Source of the DNA: Holacanthus passer
Lineage: Eukaryota; Chordata; Actinopteri; Pomacanthidae
Direction: 5' to 3'
DNA: 64,000 nucleotides
NCBI GenBank assembly: GCA_025331565.1
Contig: JAFREQ010000030.1
Span: forward strand, 1,426,001-1,490,000
Positions within the stretch are counted from its first letter, which is position 1. Every line of letters begins with the position of its first letter. Below are positions 1 to 11,471 of the stretch, piece by piece. The position numbers and the translations under genes are program-made. A model generated the notes under the pieces. It worked only from the letters and a program-made list of their open reading frames with translations, was not told the DNA's origin and did no database searches.

Positions 1-640
1 TCATGTTTGCGCAGGATTTTGCTCGAGCCAAACACAAGAGCAGGTGATTTCGCTGATTAGTTCCTCCTCTCCGACTGAAGGTGTGCAAATCAGCGAAAAT
101 CAAACGCTCAAGTGTTTGCTGCAAATGCCTGGCTCTCGACAACACAGTTTGCTCTAGCACCAAGCTCTCTTCATCCCCTTTGATCTTGTTACTTAACGTC
201 TATCTGTCTCTCCATCAGTTTATCTTTCTCACACGCCCCCGTCCCCCAAGTGCCGCCGTCCTCGTGTCCCTCCGCCTCCTACTGTCCCTTCCTCTCTCTT
301 TCCTCTCTCCATCGCTCATGCCAAGGTGGACCCCTTGTCTTTCTATGTGAATAATACATGGCCTCTGAGGCTTTGGATGTGTAGAGAGAATAAGATCCCC
401 GGCCCAGGCTGTTTTTTCTGTCTGCTCACCTCCTGGGACCCTCACGCTCACAGCGTCTGGCCAGCTGCTGAGAGGAATACTGAGCAACCTCCTACAACAC
501 ACACACATAGTCATTATAGGCGGGTCACCTAAATATTATTCACAAACACATATGCAAAGCTTCACGCATGCTCTGTGCGTGCATGAGGGCGAGACCGGAA
601 TGCAAATACAACACATGAACTTCATGGTCCGCTGTGCTGT
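1..640. other. Non-coding DNA at left edge
   Basis: No gene is recognised. The stretch holds a short block of words at 52-95 that recurs near 10291-10452 (see findings), a pyrimidine-rich tract at about 163-322, and a perfect octamer word ATGCAAAT at 600-607, the POU-factor consensus. Both strands have overlapping short open frames across the pyrimidine tract, which is what low-complexity DNA produces by chance. The mix of moderately GC-rich unique sequence and factor-binding words could be regulatory, but nothing here proves it. Confidence 0.5.
163..322. repeat. Pyrimidine-rich (CT) low-complexity tract
   Basis: The + strand is almost entirely C and T in long runs, with TCTCTC and CCTCC words but no fixed period. 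Such tracts are common in fish intergenic DNA and cause spurious open frames on both strands. No function is claimed. Confidence 0.7.
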
Positions 641-1060
641 TACGATACAGTTTCATCTTTCTCGGGATAATGGCCCATCATCGCTTGTCTTGTCTGGGTA
701 ATTTATTGTGAAAATCCTGAAACCTTCTTTGCATTGGAAACATCTGCTCGCAACAAAAACAAGCCATAATGGAACGCGGGCTTCTGCATCCTTTAATGAA
801 ATGACAATTACAAATTCCCAACTAGCTCCCCTTCCCCAGAAGCCCTTTCGAAAACACGACATCATAACAGGGACAAATGAGAGCAAGTCTCCCTCTAATT
901 GATAACCTCATTACCTATGTCTGCCAAGCTATTAACAGCCCCCCGCTCTGTAGCGCCCGGGTCACTGGGTCACCGCTGGGACTCACATATGAGAGCAGCC
1001 AGCATTAAATTGGTACAAGCTGGCCAGGCCCCTGTGTGCTGCGCTGGCTGTCTGCTGTCA
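640..1060. promoter_or_regulatory. Candidate conserved non-coding element
   Basis: Unique, repeat-free sequence with closely spaced homeodomain-type words: AATTTATTG near 700, TTTAATGAAATGACAATTAC near 795, and CTAATTGATAACCTCATTA near 895. No reading frame has protein-like composition. This word density in unique DNA is typical of vertebrate developmental enhancers, but conservation was not tested. It is inference from composition only. Confidence 0.33.
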
Positions 1061-1595
1061 AATGGCTCCGCCGGACAGACACACACTCGACGGGGCACCG
1101 CCTGCCACCAGCTGCTCTTTGATGATACAAACAGAGAAAGGGACACACAGGAATGTTGGACGGAGGGATCTGGCACCGGAGGTGTCAGGTGTCTGAGATT
1201 GTTATCACCAAAGCCGACAATGCCTCTGTACTTCCACTTTGTGAAGTGTCTGGATGCGCTTCAGCAGAGGTGTTTGAAGAAAAAGACTCAATAAATTATA
1301 CAACTTTATGTCCCATAAGTCTCTGTAGGTGGTTCACTGATGTCGGATAATAACGTGTGACCTGGGGCTTCTGTGTTCAGCTTCTGATATTCGTTAGTGT
1401 TTTAGCGAGTTTGCTTGCATGACGGCTTGATGGGCTCACTGTAATGCTGCCAATAAACAAATGAAAAATCTGATCTGGTAGGTCGACAGACTCCAGGACA
1501 CTTCAAGATGTACGCAGTGTACAGGTATGTACATTGTGACTCCAGAGCAGTATTTCACTAATCAATTACATCAAATAATTTGCTTACTTTATTTA
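1060..1595. other. Non-coding DNA, nothing recognised
   Basis: Mixed-composition sequence with a chance open frame on the + strand reaching about 1294. The codon content is not protein-like (Cys-, Arg- and Thr-rich, no domain). A few GTAC-containing words repeat near 1509-1535. I see no exon, RNA gene or repeat. Confidence 0.5.
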
Positions 1596-1599
1596 GATA

Positions 1600-1830
1600 T
1601 GTTTGAATTTATAGAAAGACTTAGTTGTGTGAACTTACATCATTAACATAAATCATTTTTTAGCCACTAGGAGGCAGCGCAACAAGTTGTACAACATATT
1701 ATCATCTTATGAAGTTTATTTAACCTATGTGTCAGGTGCTTATTTACACACAGCTCTGTTTTGGTCGTCACCAACTCGTGAGGGAAATATCTGTATAAAT
1801 ACTACACTATATTAACCAGCTTTTGCCTGC
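1600..1830 (-). mobile_element. Dispersed repeat family A, terminal fragment
   Basis: Shares ordered words with the fragment at 32960-33260: CATTAA, TTTTT then GCCAC, ACATATTATCA, CTTATGA, GTT, and further in ACCAA followed by a CTC/TCCTG word and GAGGGAAA. I recognise this family from memory as a common acanthomorph MITE-like element with TTAAAGCTGCA-type ends. Orientation is opposite to the copy at 14968-15420. It is too decayed for coding capacity, and the outer limits are approximate. Confidence 0.6.
1664..1677 (+). promoter_or_regulatory. CTCF-like motif inside repeat A
   Basis: CCACTAGGAGGCAG matches the core CTCF consensus CCASYAGRKGGCRS at 13 of 14 positions. It lies just inside the terminus of repeat family A, and equivalent positions in the copies near 32988 and 45287 carry related words. 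Binding is inferred from the motif only. Confidence 0.4.
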
Positions 1831-3100
1831 TGCAGCTGAAAACAAGACAGGACAGCGAACCAAAGCATTAAATAACAAAAAACAAGTGGAGAACAGAAAT
1901 TCTCCTCCAATTCTGCTTTTCTTTACCTTCACTTTTTATTTTCATTTTTTACTTTGCCACTTGCTGACATCTGCAGAGAATCTGATTTTTCCATAATTAC
2001 CACAGGGAAGGTTACATATACAGATACAAAACTATATATAAATATCCCAATTTTTACTCAAAATTTCTTTCTTTCTTAGCTACAATTTTAACTTGAAGCT
2101 AATTGTTTGAATTAAATAATTAAAGGCAGCATGAAACCATAAAAACAAAGAAATCATCATATGCTAAACTTTTATTATTTAATGGAATCAGTAAATATAA
2201 GTGAAATCTAACATCTAACTAAGCTTAACTTAATTTCCATTTTAATTTATGTGGTTATGAAAACACTTACATATATAATTTTGACAAAGAATCTTAAATA
2301 CTGTAAGATAAGTTTTTGTCAAGAGTCATACAAGCTGTAATACTGACAAGTACTTTGATAGTTTCTGCTTACTCCACACATGGCCTTCTCTTTGAGCCAT
2401 TACTCATTCATGCAGTCAGGAATTGACTGCATGTCTGCAAGTCTGACTTTGCTGATTAAGCTACAACTCAGTTCCCTTCTTGGTGATTATTTTGTAAACT
2501 TCATTGAACTGCAGCACGAGCTCTTCTTCTGCATCCATGAAGGCAACATCGTGTTCATGTCTTGTATTTTTTTGACGCTGATGATTTGAGCTGTACATTT
2601 CTCTAGCTAGCACACACAATTATGAGAGCACACATAACCCACTTCATTAATCCTCACTAGAGAAGTCACAAGTCAATTTAGTGAAATTGATCCGAGCCGT
2701 GGTTAAGTCACACTTAATAAAGCGTGACTTTCATCGATAGGTCTTGGTTTTCTAAGCAGACAACTAGCGAGAGCCTTTAAACAAGAACTAAACAACCATC
2801 CAACCATCCTAAAATAGACACAAGGTTTTCATTGAAGCTCAATGAAATATGCAGCCGATTGCATGACATTGTTGACCAGTTCAAAGCAGAGGTGGTGAAT
2901 AAGACATGTGAGATGTTGAATAAACCATCCTGCACACATAATGGCTAAATTTGAAGCTAAAATCCTAAAAGCATAAAGTCTCGAAAAAGGTGTAAAAAAA
3001 ACCCTCTTTATTTTCCTCATCTTATTCTCTCTCCTCTCTCTCTACATCTCTTTGTGATTAAAACATATTTCTGTCCATACCTTTATTCACTTTATCAGCG
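1830..3100. other. AT-rich non-coding DNA
   Basis: AT-rich sequence with scattered TTTAATTTA, TATATA and TTAAAT words. A short less AT-rich block near 2640-2780 (including CATTAATCCTCACTAG and AATAAAGCGTGAC) stands out and could be a small regulatory island. The open frames are short and without recognisable domains. Nothing further is seen. Confidence 0.45.
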
Positions 3101-3330
3101 TCGTGACCACAGAGCTATTTACCTCCCACGGTCAACAACACTGCAGAGGATCTGTATGCAGCGCTCCCTGTCTGACAGCTGTCCAATCAGGCTCAATCAA
3201 TAGTGCTGACAGTTTACTGGTTCTCCTCAAAGACCTTAAGATACCAAAACTCATATGGGAATTCATCAAAGGCGGCTCTGTCATTAGTGATGAGCTGTTT
3301 CTCCCATCTGCACCAAAACTTTTACTCTTC
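3100..3330. promoter_or_regulatory. Candidate enhancer with TALE/PBX-HOX word cluster
   Basis: TGACAGCTGTC at 3173-3183 is a palindromic MEIS/TGIF-type word. It is followed by CCAATCA, then CAATCAAT (PBX/HOX-like) and another TGACAG at 3207-3212, all within 40 bp. A 123-codon open frame runs through the region, but it has no recognisable domain and no codon signature I can see. The cluster suggests a HOX/TALE-responsive element; this is motif inference. Confidence 0.35.
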
Positions 3331-3584
3331 TCAGGATCTGAGTGTTATTTTAACACTTATGCAGACAGACAGTTAAGATTAGGCAAATCATTGTTAAAAG
3401 GAAAACTGTCCTGTAATGGTGTTGACAGGAATAGTAGGATCCCAGTTTTGAATTTGCACAAAACTAATGGCTGAAGTTCATGCTTCTTCAGATTTTTTAG
3501 CATCAACAAACTGCACTAATCAACATTTTTATATCAATAATTGATCAAATGACTGCAAACAAACAGCTCAAGAACCAGATATTT

Positions 3585-3680
3585 TTGGTGGTAGGCACCA
3601 AAATAGAGACAAGCAAATATAGGGTCTTACATTCATCAGGTGACCAAGAACAGGAAATAAAAGCCAGATGTGTAAATAGT
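3585..3680 (+). mobile_element. Dispersed repeat family A, internal fragment
   Basis: The segment around TCTTACATTCATCAGGTGACC and the following AACAGGAAA words match the internal part of the family A repeat as I remember it. In the 14968-15420 copy the equivalent part reads GTCAGGTGGCCAG. Both ends are lost. Assignment is moderate because the fragment is short. Confidence 0.4.
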
Positions 3681-4395
3681 CAACTGTTTTTGCCCTTGTC
3701 AAACGTTTAAAATGATTATGTCTGCATGTATCAGCCTGATAAAGAAATGATCATTTTTCACATTGATCAACTGTGTCTATCTCATCAACGCTTGTCGTGA
3801 TTTCCATTTTTTCCATATTTTTCATGGATATAGTTCGTTGGTGGACTAGCTATGCAGGAAGATGACGTCCTTGTTCTTCATCCTACCAAGCTGTCATAGG
3901 TGAGATGTTAACCCTTCCCTATGAGAGGAAGCAGGTGTCAGTGTGCACAACACCAGACCCACAGAGTCACTGAACAAACTGGAGGTGAGGTGGTGATTCA
4001 GAGGTCCTGAACCAGGCTGTGTGAGTATATAGTGTAGTATAAAGTCAGCCATTGGTACAACATAAATATACATCCATTCACAAGTTGACAGCGAGAGACT
4101 GGGAAGAAGTTGCTAATGGAGCCAATCTCAATCGTCCCTTCGACGTGCAGTCAGATTTGGACGTGGTCGAGTGGCGGTGTTGGATATATACAAATAAGAT
4201 CAACAGGATGCTTACCGAGTGTTTCCTGATGGACACCCACAGGACGGTGGGCTTGAGTGGCAGCTTGGCAGCCAGTGGTGGAGAGATCCATCATGTCATG
4301 ACAGGAAGGAGAGGGCTCTGACGTCTTGGCCTGCCCTGAAGGGCCAGCGCCTGTCAGCTTAATGAGGCTCCCACTGACAGGTGATGTGGTTGTTA
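3680..4395. other. Non-coding DNA, nothing firmly recognised
   Basis: Mixed sequence. Near its right end is an exact inverted pair, CCTGTCAG at 4350-4357 and CTGACAGG at 4374-4381. These could form a small hairpin or simply be two inverted TALE-factor words. No gene or repeat family is recognised. Confidence 0.45.
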
Positions 4396-4398
4396 GAT

Positions 4399-4399
<1 letters not shown>

Positions 4400-4437
<38 letters not shown>
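4400..4437. repeat. (GT)n microsatellite
   Basis: About 18 uninterrupted GT units, followed by a short CACGCGCGGACGTACGTGTG patch. It is responsible for the Cys-Val or Thr-His runs in overlapping open frames on both strands. Confidence 0.95.
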
Positions 4438-4439
4438 AC

Positions 4440-6370
4440 GCGCGGACGTACGTGTGTGGGCGTGGATTTTCACAGAGGTTGAACAAGTGCCTCGTTAGCA
4501 TGACTTCCACTCTTGAAACGTCTGTTATCCTAGCCAACATGCTCCTCTTTGATTTGTTTCTCAGACAAAATTCACAGACACTTTTGTTTCCATTTAAACC
4601 TCTTAGACTCGGGTGATAACTAGGGGTTTGTTTTCCTCTGTAGTTCAGCAGGGTTCACATGCGATATTTGTGCAGACACTGTATCCCAGCGGCATCTCAA
4701 TCTGGGAAACTCTCAACTTCCCCAAAGTCGCTCTAACCCAAGTTACTCCATCCTGTGTGAGTGCAGCAAAAACTTTGTGTATAAATAACTCTTTCACCTC
4801 TCCATCTCTAACTTCCTTTTCCCCTCCAGTGCACCTCCCCGCTTCTGAAACTCCCTCACCTCTTCCCCTCAAACCACCCACTCATCTTCCTTTCCCCATG
4901 TGAGGGTATTAGGTTCACACAGTAGAATATAGATGAATCCAGCATGGACACCTCTATTGATTTCTCCCACACCGCAGACACCGGGGATAATGAAAGGGTT
5001 TTTCTTGCTTCCCCCCAAGTAGCCTTGCGTCATATTTCTTCTGGAGGTCTGAAAGTGGAAGACAAATTGAAAGAACTGGACTCGATACCACTGATGCGGT
5101 AGACTGTGGACTTGTCTGATATGTTCACTGTAATCAGTATAGCTAAGGTCTGCGGCTTGTGCTGTAAACAACACGCTGAACAGATGATGAAAACATTTTT
5201 TACCGTTGCTGCACTTGTCAACGTTGCGCTTTCGCATGGTGTGTATGCGGTTTACAGTGATAATGGTGAGGATTTCTTAGTGAGTTTTGAAATAATGGGT
5301 CCCTGATTGTAGGTAGACACAAGCAGGCCAATGTATTCTAGCTGGAGACAGTCAGACATTTTTTCAGCTGGCATGATGAATATAGTACAGTACAGTGGAT
5401 ACAGTAGCTCCATGAGTTGGTTGAAACCACTGTTTCCAGCTGACTTTAAATGTTTTCATATTAGAACACTGTAAAGGGGGTCTTAAATTCATTTACTGCT
5501 GGCTACATACATGATATCGTCTGAGGCTAAAGCTGCATGCCTCAGGCCAAAAATCAGTTTTCTTACCAGTTGATGACCCATGTACCCTTAAAGACATAGA
5601 AATAAAGGAGAAGCATGTTCTTGTATTGTAATGTGGACCAGGACCAGTAAAGGCTTCAGAGTAACAAACATCTACCATTATTTTGGGTGACACTTGGCTC
5701 AAGCTGCTGGAGTGCAAACTCAAATCCAATAAAGAGCAGGACAGGGGTGTGAACATTAGCCTAAAATGTGGACTACTCAGAGCATGTGCTCGTCTTGAAT
5801 GATCTTTGATGTAACCTGTAATCCTAAAAACTAATGTAGTTAGTTAATGATCTGCTAACTCTTGGCCTTGGAAGTAATTTTTGTAGGTAAACTAGAGTAA
5901 ACTAGTTAGTCAGACACCCAACAACTGCAGCTTAGAGCAGATGAACACACTGTTTAATCCATGTAGTTTTACTTTTGTAGTTTTGGTTTTGGAAATTCTA
6001 AAAAGAAGGAACTACCCTCCAAACTCTTTCAATATTGAGCAGCCTATTGTTCTGATCAGAGCCTCGTGGTCACTATTGGACAGTCACTGTCAAGGGGGAG
6101 GGCAAAGGTCAATTCTGGATGATGAGATTCCTTAAGTGTCTTAGAGGCAACATTATCTGAACTCACAGCATCTGCTCTTCAGCTGGATGTTGCCAAGAAA
6201 GAACCCACAAGTAAGTTATTGTTGTCATATTTTTACGAGCAATTCATCATCCCACAAAATATACCCAAAAGACAAGTACAAGCATTTCCTGAAAAGCTCC
6301 GAGACAATATTTTTTGCGAACGGCTTGCTGTAAATACAGTTCTACGACCGTTGTTAAGCAGCCAGCTGGG
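4440..6370. other. Non-coding DNA
   Basis: No gene is recognised. The part near 4920-5120 (GATGAATCCAGCATGG, GGGGATAATGAAAGGG) is unique and a weak regulatory candidate. The part from about 5130 to 6200 is AT-rich with short open frames of no recognisable content. A cytosine-rich run near 4800-4890 gives overlapping chance frames. Confidence 0.45.
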
Positions 6371-6374
6371 AAGT

Positions 6375-6655
6375 TTATGTCACTTTCATACTGATTGGAG
6401 GGTGATTCAAGTCGCATGTTGCAGACGGATGGACTGCCCGAAGCGATGCCGGCCATTTGGGAGCAGCGAGGGGCTGATTTCTCTTCTTTTAATCTGGTCA
6501 CACTGGGCTGGGTGTGTCCTCATTTGGTTGCTCGGAGCTCTAATGGCTGCAACACTCTGGAGGACTTAATTACTACCCAAGCAGCGCTCAGAGATACGCT
6601 TGGAATGTTAAAGCCACTTCCCTTTTAATTGCTGCCATTTCTTCCCCTCTAAGAA
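6375..6655. promoter_or_regulatory. Candidate conserved non-coding element
   Basis: Unique block with ACTGATTGGAGGGTGATTCA, GCTCTAATGGCTGC, GACTTAATTACTACCC and CCTTTTAATTGCTGCC. It holds evenly spaced homeodomain words in a GC-balanced context without repeat signatures. Open frames exist on both strands but overlap one another, as expected by chance. Function is inferred from composition and motif content. Confidence 0.36.
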
Positions 6656-6884
6656 GAGGCCTCTCCTTTGTCTCCATGTGAAAAGGAGTTGGGAGAAAAG
6701 ATACACAAAGTCAAAAACAAACAACGTCACAATAGGGTTAAAGATCTGCGGGCACATTTTAATTTAGATTACTTCCTTGAGTCTATTAGATCGTGGTATT
6801 GAACGAGAGACATCACTTTTCCTTGTACAGTGTCAAATAGCGTATGTGCTTAAATATGTTGTGTCTTTATTGATTTCCTCATGA

Positions 6885-7230
6885 AGCTCAGCTCAGATGG
6901 AATATTGAGCTATTCAGCTTGAGCCGGCACAGACTGCCCTCCCTCTGACTTTCTGCTTCTCTGCACCCAGAGGGACGCCTGGTTTCCACAGCACTGAAGG
7001 AAAAGACTCTTATCACGGGAACATGACGTGCAGGTGCCTGGCGCTCGCCGGTGTTTGGTGTCAGCATCCGCGGGCTTGAACTCTCGGCCTCTTTTCCCCG
7101 ACTCCGCATCAGGCGCAGGTGAGAGCCGATCAGCCCTGACAAGCAATCTCAGGTTAATACTGATGAGCTGAGATTAAATGGGGAGATACACGTTAAAGCG
7201 CTTAATCACAGGATTAATAGGTTCGGTTTT
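6885..7230. promoter_or_regulatory. Candidate conserved non-coding element with paired OTX-like words
   Basis: Moderately CpG-containing unique block. At its right side TAATC (7203-7207) and GGATTA (7211-7216) form an inverted pair of bicoid-class (OTX/PITX) core sites, preceded by AGGTTAATACTGATGAG. Two overlapping minus-strand frames near 6888-7146 have no recognisable domain. Conservation is not tested. Confidence 0.36.
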
Positions 7231-8760
7231 GGTGCCGCAGAGGTAAAAGATACCACGTAAAAGAGGAGGCTTATTGCTTATTTTCACCTGACCACATTGC
7301 ATTTCAAGGGTACATGAAACCCGTCCTGCACATTTAAAAATAGCATAAACTGTCCATGTAACCTCATTTAAACACTCCTCTAGGGGCTTTGAAATCATGA
7401 AATGATTTATTGGAGTTGACACATCAATTTCTTTGCGCTCACAAATTTTGCTGCATATGCTCGCTGCATATGCTTTTGGTCATGAGATTATTTTCTTATG
7501 AACGCTGTCACAGATGTAAATTTTGACAACTTCTTTTTTTTTCACCCGAAGTAGAATACTGTCACTTTTAATCAAACTGGCACATTTATCAGTTTTCGAG
7601 CTTTGAATACAAATCCAGCCCTATCTATTACTGTACATAATTTTCATCTGTACATTAATATTCAGTGGAGTACAGTGAATCTATCATGCCGTCCCTTTTA
7701 CTGAAACACCATCCAGACTGTCACTAATGCAATTATTTCATTTCAATTACATGACGGCTGCACACTGTCAAGACAGAGGACTGATACATGTGACAACATA
7801 CTTTCATATTCAATGTGTTATGAAACAAAGTATGTGCATTTCAGAGGAACTCTCTCACCTCTCTTGTCTGTCTACTTCTTGTTATTTGTCTCTTTCTGCT
7901 TTTCCCAGTTGACCATCTCTTGAGTCTACATGAAAGAAGTTTGGAAGTCTGGAGGATGGTAGTCAGGGTTTAATTCCTCCATGGCTTTTGGTCAGCTAAG
8001 CGCCTTCATTGGAACCCAGATTGGGTCACTTTTCACTGCCACAGATTTTACAAATCCCCTCCATAATGTCAGGACTGCTGTTCCAGGAATGTGGGATTTT
8101 GCTGGGAGGGTCCGCTGGCATTTTCTCAAAAGGTCACCTGAGCCGTTCACCGTTCAGCTATATGACTTTTAGAGTATGCTTTTTCATCGATATGTTCGAT
8201 AGTATTGACACCTTATAGGTGGACTGAGTCTTGAAGTATTACAGTTATTGATCGCAGAGGAACCGGTTCAGCTGTACAATGTGTGTGTCATTTTAAACCT
8301 AATGAGCTTGAACTTTCAATATTCTCATCAAAGGGATGGTCATTAGAAATAAAACCAATCTGACTTTAATATATTGTTCGTGAGTCAGTTTGTGATGATT
8401 AAATCCACCTTGTTGGTGCATTGCTTTGCTGTCTTCTTTCAGTGAATGAATTCAAACAGGAATGCTTCTGGAAAATACCTTGAACACAAGTAGGAGTTTA
8501 ATATTAATTGTGACTATTACTGTATACTGTTATGTGACAACAGTAAAATGAACTTGATATTGGATATTCTGTAGATATTCATTTGACAACACAAACAAGT
8601 CAGATGACCGTAATTACTGAAGGAGGCTCAATGATTTATAATCCCTTTTTTCAACATGTTATTAGTTTCTTGGAGAAACTATGCAGCCCCACCTACACTG
8701 CATATATAATATATATTTGGTAGAAATGTTTCTAAAACCAGTTATTGTTTTCTCCTCTTT
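7230..8760. other. AT-rich non-coding DNA
   Basis: No gene or clear repeat is seen. The stretch at about 7980-8170 is less AT-rich and unique and carries overlapping short frames in two + frames. It could be a small regulatory block. The remainder is AT-rich with stops in all frames. Confidence 0.45.
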
Positions 8761-8764
8761 TTTT

Positions 8765-8960
8765 TCTATTTATTCAGGATCCCCATTAGTTATCGCCAAT
8801 GATTCTTACTATTCTACTTTTCTTTTACGATGAATATTGTAATGTTCTGGTCTGACAGCCTACCACTAGACAAGGGCAGTGATATTGGATGAAAGCCCAG
8901 ATGACTTTCAATTACATTTTTTAGGTCCAGTGCAAACATATTTACAATTCTTGTTTCTTC
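8765..8960. mobile_element. Decayed dispersed repeat (GGATCCCCATTAG type)
   Basis: TTTATTCAGGATCCCCATTA near 8770, followed about 150 bp later by TTTAGGTCCAGTGCAAACAT and ATTTACAATTC. This matches a widespread fish repeat that I remember as beginning with a poly-T-rich, GGATCCCCATTAGC-containing end. The middle is heavily diverged. Class not assigned. Confidence 0.42.
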
Positions 8961-9580
8961 CACTGTGTGTGCACTGCGACTCCTATATGGTTAAAGTTAG
9001 GGGGAAAAAATGAGTGGCTGGAAAATACATGCGTTTAAAGGTACACCAAGAAGAATGTGTCGCTTGCTGGCAGAGAGAGAGAGGGGAGCGGTGGTCGAGC
9101 AAGCTAAAGAATGAATAAAAAGAGGGAGCCGTGTTAGCAAGGACAAAGCTGCAAATCAGAGAAATAAAACTTTAATTTCCAATTATTTCATGGCGGTTGC
9201 AAACTAAAGCACAAATAAACACACCCTAACAAACCTCCACACACAAGGTGCTGCATTGCTGTATTTTGTGTGAATGCAGCCAGAGCCACACTTCATCCTG
9301 TCCACTGTCGCCTCTCTGGTCTGTGTGTGTGTTTAGCTGAGTGGTCAAACAGACACACAGACCTGCAGATCTTTATACGTCCATGACACAGACAGAGAGC
9401 AGAGACGGAGACAGCGGTGCAACCTGGTCGCTACGTTTTTATAGAGTCCCACCCTCACACCTCGCACACTGTTATTGCTGAGGGCTACACACCCAGAAAC
9501 GTCCCGATCACAGCAGAATAACAAGAAAATAAGACAGTACATGCAGCGGGCAGGGTCTCCGTAGAGATGTATACAGTTAA
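8960..9580. other. Non-coding DNA with a possible small regulatory block
   Basis: The segment 9120-9230 (GAGCCGTGTTAGC, AACTTTAATTTCCAATTATT, CATGGCGGTTGC) is unique and homeodomain-word rich, so a weak enhancer candidate. The rest shows CA-rich patches and a chance minus-strand frame. No gene is recognised. Confidence 0.4.
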
Positions 9581-9581
9581 T

Positions 9582-9616
9582 ATTTATATATATATATGTA
9601 CTGTATATATATATAA
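9582..9616. repeat. (TA)n microsatellite, self-complementary
   Basis: Alternating TA runs flank a central GTACTG, so the two halves can pair as a cruciform. This is common for (TA)n and no function is implied. Confidence 0.85.
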
Positions 9617-9619
9617 TTC

Positions 9620-10230
9620 AGCAAGGGGATGGATGTGAACACAACATCACACTTTTACACAGAAGAAGACTGCTGTTCCTTTTCTCGCTTCCAACCGACA
9701 GTCAACATAGTTTTTTTGACAGGATCATGATTGCTCCATAACCTTAACCGCGTTTATTTTTGTAACCATGACGACAGAGATCCAGACAGAGAGCTGTCTG
9801 TGCTGCATCCTTGGCCTTAACAAAAAGCTAAAAATGTGTTATTTCAGTTTGACTCCCATAGATATTATGTCTGGTACAATCTTTGGGTAATGTCTGAGTC
9901 TCGCAGTTTCTTAAATACCAGGCCTTTTTACGCTTCCACAAACTTTTAGTAATTGGCAGGCCAGACAAAGAACTGTGTGTGCGCAGAGATGTTTTGTCGA
10001 TTGTCTGCGCGTGTGTGACAACAGCACGTCTATTCATGACGCAAGTGTGTGTACTTCTCGTTTTTTTGAGCCGAATGTGAATATGTGTGATTGGACACAC
10101 AAACGTGAATGTGTGTGCACATGAATGGATGCGCTCAGAAGTAATTGGTTTGGTCCGCAGAATCACCAGTGGAACAGCAGAGGACAGGAGGAGAGGAGAG
10201 AGAAGGAAGAGAGAGGATGCTTTGCTTCAG
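9620..10230. other. Non-coding DNA, degenerate TG-rich patches
   Basis: GTGTGTG words are scattered from about 9975 to 10125 without a clean array, suggesting an old decayed microsatellite. A 112-codon minus-strand frame crosses it and is Thr/His/Ile-rich, as expected from that composition. No gene is recognised. Confidence 0.45.
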
Positions 10231-10345
10231 CTCATTAACCAACGCCTGTTAGCTTGGAAATAAATTGGGTGAGATTCCACCACTGGAGAGGCTGATTAGT
10301 TCATTTTTCTCCTCCCCCCGACTGATCCGTCGTAGGTGTAGTGAG
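10230..10345. promoter_or_regulatory. Candidate conserved non-coding element
   Basis: Unique block with CTCATTAACC, GGAAATAAATTGGG and GGCTGATTAGTTC. It shares an ordered set of words with the block at 52-95: GCTGATTAGTTC, CTCCTC, CCGACTGA and AGGTGT. It sits just before a CT-rich tract. Regulatory role is inferred. Confidence 0.35.
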
Positions 10346-10356
10346 GCAAGGCCGCT

Positions 10357-10402
10357 GCTCTCTCTCTCTTTCTCGCTCTCTGTCTCTCTATCACTCTGTC
10401 TC
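10357..10402. repeat. (CT)n-rich imperfect microsatellite
   Basis: Runs of CT interrupted by TTT, G and A. Low complexity; no coding meaning. Confidence 0.85.
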
Positions 10403-10404
10403 AC

Positions 10405-11390
10405 TTACGCACATGCCATGTGAGCCCGAGCATGCATACGCTCAAATCAGCGGCCCATGGGTCCTGGAGCAGATGTGAACGAGACAGGTGTCAGATGACT
10501 CGCAGCCTGCCACAGCTCAAAGGTCACCTAGACCTACAGTATCTCTGTCTGGCTGGGCTCGCAGCCAGTCATCGCGGCTCCATCCAGTGGGACTGATGGC
10601 TGACAGAAAACTTCAAGAAGCGGGCAGAGTGATGGGGATTGCTTAGAGCACCGGGAGGAAAACAGCACAAAAAAACTTTCCTCTGTGATGTCGGCAGCTG
10701 TGAAAAGATGTGGAGTGCTATGCCAGCGATGGTTTTGGTTGACTCCTAATTCTGAGACATCATATAGCCTCCTTGTCATTACAGCAGCGGCGGAAAATGT
10801 TTCTTCTGCAATGTCATAGAGCATAAAAGCTGACATTTGGATCATATCTTGTCATTTGAAAAACCTTGGCGTGTGGTTAACATTATTAGCATGCTGTTCA
10901 AAACACTGGCTGAACGCTTAACCAGGCTGAAAGAGCCATTGTCATCCTGAGTGAAAGCACCTCAATTTGGCAGGAAGTGCAAAACAGAGCGGAGGTGATA
11001 TTTTTAATAAGTATTCGCTGTAGTAATTGACTATATGTGTTTAGCTGAGAAATGACCCCAGAGCAGTGGAAAAACACTGGAGCACTTCGCCATCAGGCTA
11101 CTCCTCACTGCTGTTTTGATGAGTTTGTCGATACGCACTGCACACTCATGTATGTTCGCTCGCTCACACCCACTTATGCTCATCAGACGCAGTGCATTAA
11201 TAGACATCAATAGACACACCGCATGCATGAACGCACCGGTGAGCACAAATGCGCAATCAGGTGCACATTAAATTGTTAATTTTGTGTACAGACACATGTG
11301 ACAGAATGGACTTGTTCAAAACTGCATGCACAAATGCACACACACAAGTTAGTGGTCAATCACAGAATGGCCTGTCATCTTTTTTCCCCC
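10405..11390. other. Non-coding DNA, nothing firmly recognised
   Basis: Mixed unique sequence. CAAATCAGCG at 10443-10452 matches the same word at 86-95. Overlapping minus-strand frames near 10534-10845 and 11031-11246 have no recognisable domain. CA-rich patches occur near 11330-11345. Confidence 0.42.
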
Positions 11391-11394
11391 CACT

Positions 11395-11471
11395 GCTCCT
11401 CCCTCCTTAATAACATCATTAATCAGCAGTGTCAGCGCTGAGATATGGGTCGATAAACAATTTAGAGCAAC
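11395..11471. promoter_or_regulatory. Short candidate regulatory block
   Basis: CTTAATAACATCATTAATCA followed by GCAGTGTCAGCGCTGAGATA is unique and homeodomain-word rich. It lies immediately upstream of an open frame and a repeat relic. Weak evidence. Confidence 0.25.
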
